Notes under the pieces: generated by a model | What the model was told of the DNA's origin: nothing | The model's database searches: none | What the model saw: only the letters and a program-made list of their open reading frames with translations | Source: Solirubrobacterales bacterium | GTDB taxonomy: Bacteria > Actinomycetota > Thermoleophilia > Solirubrobacterales > Solirubrobacteraceae | Length of the DNA stretch: 38,957 nt | Assembly (NCBI GenBank): GCA_013815355.1 | Contig: JACDGG010000008.1 | Coordinates: 1 to 38,957, forward strand | Direction: 5' to 3' | Translations under genes and position numbers: made by a program | Part shown: in pieces, positions 25,734 to 32,477 of the stretch | How positions within the stretch are numbered: the first letter of the stretch is position 1 | Layout of the letters: the number at the start of each line of letters is the position of its first letter

Positions 25734-25796
25734 GCCGGGCTTCGCGCTCTTCGCCACACGTGACAAGGCGAAGGTTATAGCGAAGGAGCCCCCAAA

Positions 25797-27059
25797 ATGG
25801 CTGTAAGTCATCTTCAGTGCAAGGAGTGCAAGGCCGAGTATCCGCTCGAGGCGCTCTACGTCTGCGATCAGTGCTTCGGACCGCTCGAGGTCGTCTATGA
25901 CCACAGCGCCAGCACCGGCGACGTCGCCGAGCTGCGCCGCCGTATCCAGGGCGGTCCCCAGAACATCTGGCGCTACGCGGACTTCCTGCCGCTCGCGGGC
26001 GGCCCTCCCGGGCCCTCCGGGCGCTTGGCCTCACGTGTCGGGCTGCCGGCTGGCTGCACGCCGCTGATCCGCGCCGACCGGCTCGCCGAGCGCCTCGGCC
26101 TGCGCGAGGTGTGGGTCAAGAACGACGCGGCCAACCCGACTCACTCCTTCAAGGACCGTGTCGTCTCGGTCGCCGTGACGCGTGCGCGCGAGCTCGGCTT
26201 CGAGACGATCGCCTGCGCCTCCACGGGCAACCTCGCCAACTCCGTCGCCGCCCACGGCGCGGCGCTCGGCATGGACTCCTATGTCTTCATCCCGGCCGAC
26301 CTCGAGGAGCAGAAGATCCTCGCGACCGGCATCTACGGGACGAACCTCGTGGGCGTCGAAGGCAACTACGACGACGTCAACCGCCTCTGCACCGAGCTGT
26401 GCGCGGAGCGCGAGTGGGCGTTTGTGAACATCAACCTGCGCCCCTACTACGCCGAGGGTTCCAAGACGCTGGCCTTCGAGATTGCCGAGCAGCTCGGCTG
26501 GGAGCTGCCCGATCGCTGCATCGTGCCCGTCGCCTCCGGCTCGCTGTTCACGAAAATCGCCCGCGGCTTTGAGGAATGGACCGAGCTCGGCCTGCTCGAC
26601 GGCGAGCTGCCGCGCATGAACGGCGCGCAGGCCGAGGGCTGCTCGCCCGTGGCCAGCGCCTACGCCGCTGGAGCGGACGTCTGCCGTCCGGTCAAGCCGA
26701 GCACGATCGCCAAGTCGCTTGCGATCGGCAACCCCGCCGATGGGCCCTACGCGCTCGACCTCGCACGCCGCAGCGGCGGCGGCGTCGACGCCGTCAGCGA
26801 CGATGAGATTCGCGCCGCCATCAAGCTGCTGGCCGAGACGACAGGCGTGTTCACCGAGACCGCCGGCGGCGTCACCACGGCCGTGCTGGCAAAGCTCGCC
26901 GCCCGCGGTGAGATCGACCCCGACGAGCGCGTCGTGCTCGTCATCACCGGCGAGGGCCTGAAGACGCTGGATGCGGTGCGTGGCACGTTCGAGACGCGCA
27001 CGATCGCGCCGAGCGTCGAGGCCTTCGAGGCCGGTGTGCGTCAGACGGTGAGCGTCTGA
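25797..27059 (+). CDS. thrC: Threonine synthase (PLP-dependent)
   Basis: ThrC converts O-phosphohomoserine to threonine. The 420-residue protein opens with a zinc ribbon (Cys8, Cys11, Cys23, Cys26; CKECKAEYP and CDQCFGPLE), as in actinobacterial and Thermus-type enzymes. The PLP lysine is Lys119 in NPTHSFKDR. CASTGNLANSVAAHGAALG and VPVASGSLFTKIARGF follow. A good ribosome site AAGGAG is 8 nt before the ATG. Two things are odd: a SAM riboswitch in the leader, and a CysO-like sulfur carrier overlapping its stop by 1 bp. Both raise the possibility that the enzyme, or a branch of it, serves homocysteine formation. The ThrC family call itself is firm. Confidence 0.93.
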   Translation: MAVSHLQCKECKAEYPLEALYVCDQCFGPLEVVYDHSASTGDVAELRRRIQGGPQNIWRYADFLPLAGGPPGPSGRLASRVGLPAGCTPLIRADRLAERLGLREVWVKNDAANPTHSFKDRVVSVAVTRARELGFETIACASTGNLANSVAAHGAALGMDSYVFIPADLEEQKILATGIYGTNLVGVEGNYDDVNRLCTELCAEREWAFVNINLRPYYAEGSKTLAFEIAEQLGWELPDRCIVPVASGSLFTKIARGFEEWTELGLLDGELPRMNGAQAEGCSPVASAYAAGADVCRPVKPSTIAKSLAIGNPADGPYALDLARRSGGGVDAVSDDEIRAAIKLLAETTGVFTETAGGVTTAVLAKLAARGEIDPDERVVLVITGEGLKTLDAVRGTFETRTIAPSVEAFEAGVRQTVSV

Positions 27060-27334
27060 TGTCCGTCACGGTGAAGATCCCCACGCAGCTGCGCGCGGCG
27101 GCCGGGGGAGAGGCCGAAGCCTCGCTCGACGGCGCGACCGTGCAGGAGGTGCTCGACGGCCTGTTCGACCGCTTCGAGGAGCTGCGCGCGCGCATCTCCG
27201 ATGAGGACGGCTCGTTGCGGCGCTTCGTCAACGTGTATCTCGCGGGCGAAGACATCCGATTCCTCGACGGGCTCGCCACACCCGTCAAGGACGGCTCGGA
27301 GCTGACGATCCTGCCCGCCGTCGCCGGGGGCTAA
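27059..27334 (+). CDS. cysO: CysO/ThiS/MoaD-family sulfur carrier protein
   Basis: This 91-residue ubiquitin-fold carrier ends in the essential diglycine (ILPAVAGG), where a C-terminal thiocarboxylate would form. The blocks VTVKIPTQLR, LRRFVNVYLAGEDIRFLDGL and the VAGG end strongly resemble mycobacterial CysO, which donates sulfur to CysM for cysteine synthesis. Here there is no cysM or mec gene beside it. Instead its ATG overlaps the thrC stop as TGATG, so it is under the same SAM riboswitch. Its partner PLP enzyme may be ThrC-like, or it may serve a cysM elsewhere in the genome. Confidence 0.87.
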   Translation: MSVTVKIPTQLRAAAGGEAEASLDGATVQEVLDGLFDRFEELRARISDEDGSLRRFVNVYLAGEDIRFLDGLATPVKDGSELTILPAVAGG

Positions 27335-27434
27335 GGCACCGCGGAGCGGCGCGAGGTCTCCTCCTCGGTTTGCTCGCGTGCTGGCCGATCGGAGATGCCG
27401 TCGATCTAAGGCGCTGGCTGCGTAGCGGCTGGCG
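27335..27434. other. Convergent intergenic gap with the second short repeat copy
   Basis: These 100 bp between cysO and the convergent ctaG contain TCCTCGGTTTGCTCGCGTGCT at 27362-27382, nearly the same as 8209-8228. No convincing terminator or gene is seen. Confidence 0.35.
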
Positions 27435-28367
27435 CTAGATACGCTCGGACGCCGGTTCGGCGTCGCGCTCGCTTGCCTTGCCACTTGCTTCCAGGCGCCT
27501 GCGCAGCTCCGGCCCGCGGCCGGCGGCGACGGCGCGCGCGGCGCGCGCGTCGGTCAGCTCGAGTCCCTGGGCGCTGGCGAAGTCGAGCAGATTCTGGCGC
27601 TCCTCGCCCTCGCGGGCAGTGCGCAGGAACAACCAGCAGAACAGCCCGAGCGTGAGCAGCGACTCCTCGACCATCATGATCGCGCCCGCGAGGTTCTGAT
27701 CGGCGATCGGCGAGATGTGAAAGACGGCGTCGCCGTGCAGGTAGAAGGGGTAGAAGATGCTGCCCGACCACAGGAAGATGTTGCCGAGCACGGTCGCGGT
27801 CAAACGCACCGCGACGATGTAGAGGAGGCGTCCGAGGTTGCCGAACCACTGCGGCATCGGCAGCGGGCCGAACAGGCACATCCACATGTTGACGCCGAGG
27901 CCGAGGAACATCGCGTGCTCGAGCGCGTGCACGGGGCCGTGGCGCAGCGCGGCCTGGTAGAGCACGGGCAGGTGCCAGACATACAGGTCGATCGCCCACA
28001 GCGGGAACGCGATCGCGGGATGCGACAGCGCCCGCAGGCGATCGAAGAAGCCGATGCGCAGGATCGGCGCGAGCAGCGGCCCGGTGAGACCGAGCACGAT
28101 CAGGAGCGCCCCTATGTCGCCGAGCGCCAGGTGCTCGATCATGTGCGCGTAGAGCAGTTCCTCGCTGGCGGTGCCGAGGCCCGTGAGCGCCGCCGCGATC
28201 ACCACGAAGCCGCTGTAGAAGCTCGCCTGACGCCATCCCGAGACGGCGCGCGGGGAGCCGGCCAGCTTGTGCACGCGCAGCGCGTAGAGCAGCGCGATCA
28301 GCACCAGCGGTCCGAGCTGGATCGAGTCGGAGAGCGTCTCGGAGACAGCCAGGGGCAGCGCGACCAT
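27435..28367 (-). CDS. ctaG: CtaG-like cytochrome c oxidase assembly membrane protein
   Basis: This 310-residue polytopic membrane protein matches the Caa3_CtaG family needed to assemble cytochrome caa3 oxidase. Recognisable blocks are YAHMIEHLALGDIGALLIVL, WAIDLYVWHLPVLYQAAL, HALEHAMFLGLGVNMWM and LHGDAVFHISPIADQNLAG, with conserved His residues in hydrophobic helices. About seven or eight membrane segments are visible. The last 60 residues are soluble and charged. It is convergent with cysO. ATG 28367 has TAACCT 8 nt upstream on the minus strand, fitting a leaderless transcript. No oxidase subunits are in the window. Confidence 0.9.
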   Translation of the reverse strand: MVALPLAVSETLSDSIQLGPLVLIALLYALRVHKLAGSPRAVSGWRQASFYSGFVVIAAALTGLGTASEELLYAHMIEHLALGDIGALLIVLGLTGPLLAPILRIGFFDRLRALSHPAIAFPLWAIDLYVWHLPVLYQAALRHGPVHALEHAMFLGLGVNMWMCLFGPLPMPQWFGNLGRLLYIVAVRLTATVLGNIFLWSGSIFYPFYLHGDAVFHISPIADQNLAGAIMMVEESLLTLGLFCWLFLRTAREGEERQNLLDFASAQGLELTDARAARAVAAGRGPELRRRLEASGKASERDAEPASERI

Positions 28368-28381
28368 GGCCCTTCAGGTTA
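28368..28381 (-). promoter_or_regulatory. Leaderless-type -10 box of ctaG
   Basis: Minus-strand TAACCT (28381-28376) lies 8 nt before ATG 28367. Confidence 0.5.
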
Positions 28382-28493
28382 CGCGAGCACGCGGCCGGCG
28401 CAAAGGTCCGTCGATTGTCCATTTGTGGGGCACTTCGGAAGTTCTTAACAGCTGTTGAGACTGCTATGACTAGCATGCGATTAGCTGACTTCC

Positions 28494-28898
28494 ATGACCC
28501 CACAGACACTGATCCGTCTCGCCGCCGACGGGCTGACCGAGAGGTTTGATCCGATCGCCTGTCTGGACGAGCGAGTCCGCCACGAGGCCTCGCTTGCCGA
28601 GCCCGCCGCGCCAGGTCGCTACCTGCAGATCCAGGGGCCCGAGCGCAGCCTGCTGATCTCGCTCACTGATGAGCCGCTGCACATCGGGCGCGGCATCTCC
28701 GCCGGTCTGCGTCTCGACGAGAGCTCGGTCTCGCGTCGCCACGCGATCCTCGTGCCGCGGCCCGGCGGCGCCAGGATTCTCGATGACCGCAGCTCGAACG
28801 GCACTTGCGTCAACGGCCGGCGCGTCCAGCAGGCAGACCTGACAGACGGTGATGTGATCCTGCTCGGACGCATCCTGCTGCGCTATCTAGAGCTCTAG
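28494..28898 (+). CDS. FHA-domain protein
   Basis: This 134-residue protein consists of about 45 N-terminal residues with no clear fold and one forkhead-associated domain that binds phosphothreonine. The FHA signature is complete: LHIGRGISAGLRL, SSVSRRHAI and DDRSSNGTCVNGRRV. It likely reads Ser/Thr kinase signals, but no kinase gene is adjacent. TTAGCT lies 7 nt before the ATG in the position of a -10 box, though its second base is off-consensus. A 10-bp palindrome AACAGCTGTT at 28447-28456 lies upstream and could be an operator. A hairpin terminator follows directly. Confidence 0.88.
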   Translation: MTPQTLIRLAADGLTERFDPIACLDERVRHEASLAEPAAPGRYLQIQGPERSLLISLTDEPLHIGRGISAGLRLDESSVSRRHAILVPRPGGARILDDRSSNGTCVNGRRVQQADLTDGDVILLGRILLRYLEL

Positions 28899-28900
28899 GC

Positions 28901-28927
28901 CGACCCCGGAGCCTGAGCCGGGGGTCG
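28901..28927 (+). terminator. Hairpin terminator after the FHA gene
   Basis: CGACCCCGG (28901-28909) pairs with CCGGGGGTCG (28918-28927) with one bulged G and an 8-nt loop, 2 bp after the stop codon. No U tract. Confidence 0.55.
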
Positions 28928-29001
28928 ACCTCGGGGCCTGACGCCGGAGGGCCTTGATGCTCGGGGCCCGACAGAGGCAACACGCGCCCAGCGCCCGGTG
29001 C

Positions 29002-29007
29002 TAGGAT
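29002..29007 (+). promoter_or_regulatory. Candidate -10 box for the penicillin-acylase gene
   Basis: TAGGAT at 29002-29007 would start a transcript with a leader of about 55 nt containing the ribosome site GAGGGAGG at 29058-29065. No good -35 is seen. Confidence 0.35.
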
Positions 29008-29069
29008 CGCGCCGAGGGGTAGTCATCGGGAGGCCAGACGGTCTCTTATCGGCTAACGAGGGAGGCGGA

Positions 29070-31568
29070 ATGTTGTCAGCTGAGGGGCTTACGACGCGCG
29101 CGGTCACGACGGGGAGAGCGCGCCGAGCCTGGCGCATCGCGCTGGCCGGGATGGCGTGCTGTGCCCTGCTGGCGCTTGGCGCCGCGCCCGCGAGCGCCCT
29201 GGTCGACCTGTCGGGCCCGGCCTTCCAGATCCTCGCTCCAGGCGAGGACGGCGGCCTGCCGCCGACGCAGTTTTCGACCGACCAGGGGATGCTCTACGAC
29301 GCCCTCACCCCGCACCGCGGCAACGTCACCGCGAAAATCATCGAAGAAGATTATTTGCCGGAGAAGTTCGGAGTCCAGGGCCCCGTGCTGCGCACCGAGA
29401 ACACCGGCCGGGCCGGGCTCGTAATCGAACGCGACAGCCACGACATCCCGCATGTCTTCGGCGAAACACGCGCCGATGTGATGTTCGGCTCGGGCTGGAT
29501 CGCCGCCGAGGATCGCGGGTTTCTGCTGCGCCTGGGGCTCGGTCCCGCCTACACCGCGGCGCTTGAAATCCCGGGCGTCAGCCCCTTTGGGCTGCTCCTG
29601 AGCGCACGCTCCTTCACCCCGAGCGCGCAGGCCGTCGAATACGTCGCCAACCAGAAGAACACGCTGCTCGAACACGGAGCCAAGGGCGAACAGGTGCTCT
29701 CCGACCTCGAAAGCTGGGTCGAAGGCGTCAACGCCTACGAGCAGACGCTGCCGCCCCAGGCGCGCCTGCGCACGGTCACGCTCGCCGACGCGATCGCGGG
29801 CTTCGCGTTCATCGGCTCGATCTTTGGCAACGGCGGCGGCGGCGAAGTCGCCAACTCTGACCTGCTCGCGGGCCTCGAGAGCCAGCTCGGCACGAGCGAA
29901 GGGCTCAAAGTATTCCGCGACCTGCGTCAGGTCAACGACGCCGAAGCGCCGACGACCACGACCAAACCGTTCCCCTACGACACGGTGCCCACGGGCCCGA
30001 CGCCGGGATCGCTCGTGATCGACCACGGCTCGGCGAGCGCCTCCGCCGTGCAGGCGGCGAGTACCGCGAAGGCGGCGCGCCGCAAGGCATCGAACTTCCT
30101 CGTGGTCGGAGCGGCGCACACCAAATCCGGGCATCCGCTCGCGGTCATGGGCCCGCAGCTCGGTTACTTCTACCCGGAGATCGTGATGCAGGCCGACCTG
30201 CACGGCGGCGGCATCGACGCGCAGGGCATCATCGCGCCGATCTCGCCCTACGTGTTCATCGGCCGCGGGCGTGACTTCGCATGGAGTCTGACGAGCGCCG
30301 GCAGCCAGAACACGATGCAGTTCCTGGAGAAGCTCTGCAACACCGACAAAAGTCCCGCGACCCGCTCCTCCGACCACTACCTCTACAACGGTGAATGCAT
30401 CCCGCTGAAGACGATCGACGCGGGCCTGCTCGGGGCCGGCGGCGGCGAAAGCGAACACGAGGTGTTCTTCAAAGAAAGCGTGCATGGCCCGATCAGCGGC
30501 ACGGTCACGGTCAAAGGCGAGCCGTATGCGATCGCCAAGGAGCGCTCGACGCGCGGTCGCGAGCCGGTCGGCGAGATCGCCTTCAGCGACTTCGACTCGA
30601 ACGTCGTGCACTCGCCCGAACAGTTCTTCGCAACCGCGAACGAGCTCGAGACGACATTCAACATGTCCTACCTCGACAGCAAACGGATCGCCTACTTCTC
30701 GACAGGGCGCCTGCCGATCCTCGCACCGGGGACGGATCCCAGCCTGCCGACGCTGGGCACCGGCGAATATGACTGGCAGGGGTTCCTCTCCGAGGAACAG
30801 CACCCCCACGAGGTCGCGCCGGCGAGCGAACGGTTCACGAACTGGAACAACAAGCCCGCGCCTGAATGGGGCGCGGCGTCCGATCAGTACAACTACGGTC
30901 CCGTGCACCGCGTCCAGCTGTACACGGGCTTCGGCGAGAAAATGACCGAGGCCAAGGACGTCTCGATCATGAACAAGGCGGCCACCACCGACCTCGGCGG
31001 CGTGCAGGACTGGCCGCTGGTCAAGCAGGTCCTCGACGGAGGCCCCGCTCCGAGCCCGCTGGCCGAACAGGCAGTCGCGCTGGTCGACTCCTGGGTCCAC
31101 GAAAAGGAAGCGAGCCGCTTCGGCGAGCAGCGTCCGCGGGGCCCGGGCCCCGCGATCTTCGACGCCGCGTGGGCGCCGATCGCCGAAGCCGTTCTCGGGC
31201 CGGTGCTCGGCGAACTCCTACCGGAGTTCAAGTCGATCGACTCGCCGGCTGACATCCCGTCCTTCGACGGCGGTTGGTACAGCTACGTCAACAAGGACCT
31301 GCGCAGCGAGCTGGGCCAGCCGGTCTCGGCGCCCTACAGCCGCAACTACTGCGGCAACGGCAGCCTCGAAGCCTGCCGCGCCTCACTGTGGGCTGCGATC
31401 CAGGCGACGGTCGAAAAACTCACTGCCACACAGGGTTCCAACCCGAGCCGCTGGAAAGCCGCGAAGCAGCGGATCACCTTCGCGCCGGGAATCCTGCCCT
31501 ACTCGATGCGCTGGACGAACCGCTCGACCTTCCAGCAGGTCATCGAATTCACCGGCCACCAGGAATAG
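29070..31568 (+). CDS. Secreted penicillin acylase family (Ntn) amidohydrolase
   Basis: This is an 832-residue precursor of an N-terminal-nucleophile amidohydrolase, the family of penicillin, aculeacin and AHL acylases, which cleave acyl-amide bonds after self-processing. A signal peptide is clear: basic TGRARRAWR, hydrophobic IALAGMACCALLALGAAP, then ASA. The predicted new N-terminal nucleophile is Ser341 in KASNFLVVGAAHTKSG. Downstream FTNWNNKPAPEWG holds the conserved Asn region. ATG 29070 is chosen because GAGGGAGG lies 4 nt upstream and the signal peptide starts there. Glu is coded mainly by GAA, as in the first half of secDF. The substrate is unknown. Confidence 0.9.
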   Translation: MLSAEGLTTRAVTTGRARRAWRIALAGMACCALLALGAAPASALVDLSGPAFQILAPGEDGGLPPTQFSTDQGMLYDALTPHRGNVTAKIIEEDYLPEKFGVQGPVLRTENTGRAGLVIERDSHDIPHVFGETRADVMFGSGWIAAEDRGFLLRLGLGPAYTAALEIPGVSPFGLLLSARSFTPSAQAVEYVANQKNTLLEHGAKGEQVLSDLESWVEGVNAYEQTLPPQARLRTVTLADAIAGFAFIGSIFGNGGGGEVANSDLLAGLESQLGTSEGLKVFRDLRQVNDAEAPTTTTKPFPYDTVPTGPTPGSLVIDHGSASASAVQAASTAKAARRKASNFLVVGAAHTKSGHPLAVMGPQLGYFYPEIVMQADLHGGGIDAQGIIAPISPYVFIGRGRDFAWSLTSAGSQNTMQFLEKLCNTDKSPATRSSDHYLYNGECIPLKTIDAGLLGAGGGESEHEVFFKESVHGPISGTVTVKGEPYAIAKERSTRGREPVGEIAFSDFDSNVVHSPEQFFATANELETTFNMSYLDSKRIAYFSTGRLPILAPGTDPSLPTLGTGEYDWQGFLSEEQHPHEVAPASERFTNWNNKPAPEWGAASDQYNYGPVHRVQLYTGFGEKMTEAKDVSIMNKAATTDLGGVQDWPLVKQVLDGGPAPSPLAEQAVALVDSWVHEKEASRFGEQRPRGPGPAIFDAAWAPIAEAVLGPVLGELLPEFKSIDSPADIPSFDGGWYSYVNKDLRSELGQPVSAPYSRNYCGNGSLEACRASLWAAIQATVEKLTATQGSNPSRWKAAKQRITFAPGILPYSMRWTNRSTFQQVIEFTGHQE

Positions 31569-31577
31569 TCTCGCGGC

Positions 31578-31605
31578 GGCGCCCTCAGGATCCTCTGGGG
31601 GCGCC
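31578..31605. terminator. Bidirectional hairpin after the acylase gene
   Basis: GGCGCCC (31578-31584) and GGGCGCC (31599-31605) form a 7-bp stem with inner CAG/CTG pairing. It follows the acylase stop by 9 bp and includes the stop of the minus-strand dehydrogenase remnant. Confidence 0.5.
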
Positions 31606-31749
31606 GGCGAGCTCGAAGCGCACGCCGGTCAGCTCCTCGGCGACACTCCACAGCCGCGCGGCACTCTGCTCGTCGCGGGCGGCGCGGCTCGGTGAGACCA
31701 CCCGCGGGTGGCCGCGAAACTCGCCGATTCTCCGCGCTCCACTTGGCGT
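31585..31749 (-). pseudogene. C-terminal remnant of a short-chain dehydrogenase/reductase
   Basis: A 54-codon minus-strand frame reads through IGEFRGHPRVV, AARDEQSAARLW and SVAEELTGVRFEL to a stop. This matches the conserved C-terminus of retinol-dehydrogenase/protochlorophyllide-reductase-like SDRs. A TGA in the same frame at 31752-31750 closes it upstream and no start or Rossmann domain precedes it, so about 80 percent of the gene is gone. It is tail-to-tail with the acylase gene. Confidence 0.6.
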
Positions 31750-31797
31750 TCATCAGGTTTCCCCGTATCCGCAACCGCGTCGGCGCGCGCAATGCGC

Positions 31798-32163
31798 TCA
31801 GGCCTGTTCGGCGGCTGAGTCCTGGACACCCGCATCCAGACTCTCGAAGGGCAGCACGTCGATCAGGCCGGTCAGCTCGAACAGCCGTTGAACTGCCGGC
31901 GATCCCGGCACGAGCGAGAATCGATACTCGTGCTGCTCGCAGACCTTGCTCGCGTGGACGATCGCCGCGAGCCCGGTCGAGTCCATGAACTTCAGCCGGC
32001 TGAGGTCGATCCTGACCGCTTGCGTGCGATCGGGGCTGAGACGATTGACCGCGGCGTTCAACGCGGGGACGGAGGCGATGTCGAGTTCTCCTCCGAGGCT
32101 GAGCGTGTGCACGCCCTCGTGCTCGCGCTCGCGTAGATCTAGGCCGATCGGCGGTATCGCCAT
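31798..32163 (-). CDS. STAS-domain anti-sigma factor antagonist
   Basis: This 121-residue single STAS-domain protein (SpoIIAA/RsbV type) acts in partner-switching control of sigma factors: when unphosphorylated it binds an anti-sigma kinase. The fold shows VHTLSLGGELDIASVPAL and IDLSRLKFMDSTGLAAIVHA, with phosphorylatable Ser in FMDSTGLA. ATG 32163 is chosen because it overlaps the stop of a 16-codon upstream frame (TGATG) and starts near the domain. An in-frame ATG about 70 nt further upstream would give a longer form. No anti-sigma kinase or sigma gene is adjacent. Confidence 0.85.
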   Translation of the reverse strand: MAIPPIGLDLREREHEGVHTLSLGGELDIASVPALNAAVNRLSPDRTQAVRIDLSRLKFMDSTGLAAIVHASKVCEQHEYRFSLVPGSPAVQRLFELTGLIDVLPFESLDAGVQDSAAEQA

Positions 32164-32213
32164 CACGACGTTCGGCCTTGGTTGCGGGATGATTCGCTCA
32201 CGAGATGAGACAT
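32163..32213 (-). CDS. Possible 16-residue leader ORF coupled to the STAS gene
   Basis: ATG 32213 with GGAGGA 4 nt upstream opens a 16-codon frame (MSHLVSESSRNQGRTS) that ends in TGATG, overlapping the STAS start. The ribosome site and overlap suggest coupled translation. Function unknown. Confidence 0.35.
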   Translation of the reverse strand: MSHLVSESSRNQGRTS

Positions 32214-32284
32214 GGATTCCTCCGCACATTGACACTTGCTGTGCGAGAGTCCACCCCCGGCTGCACTGCCGCCGCAGCGCCAAT

Positions 32285-32313
32285 CCGGCACAGAGACAGC
32301 CCTGCTGTGCCGG
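32285..32313. repeat. Inverted repeat in the STAS/channel intergenic region
   Basis: CCGGCACAG and CTGTGCCGG form a perfect 9-bp inverted repeat with an 11-nt spacer, in the 314-bp gap between the two divergent genes. It could be an operator or a transcript hairpin. I see no gene in the rest of this gap. Confidence 0.5.
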
Positions 32314-32477
32314 CGAGTCCTTCCGCCGATCTTGCGCCACCTGGCCCCTGAAGGAGCCGCACGGCGCACTCGGGAAGGTTACCGCACCGATTGCGCCCGA
32401 GACGAAGCCTGCGTCGCCTCCAGGTCAGCCCCACGGCTCCTATGCGATATTGATGCATGTCTTCCGAGGAGGGCCGG

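Noticed and set aside
25729-25759. Intrinsic transcription terminator as the riboswitch expression platform
   Set aside because: The hairpin has no U tract and lies ahead of a good ribosome site, so translational control is more likely.
29076-31100. Long minus-strand open frame opposite the acylase gene
   Set aside because: Antisense shadow; no motif, no start signals, and the plus strand has a clear protein family.
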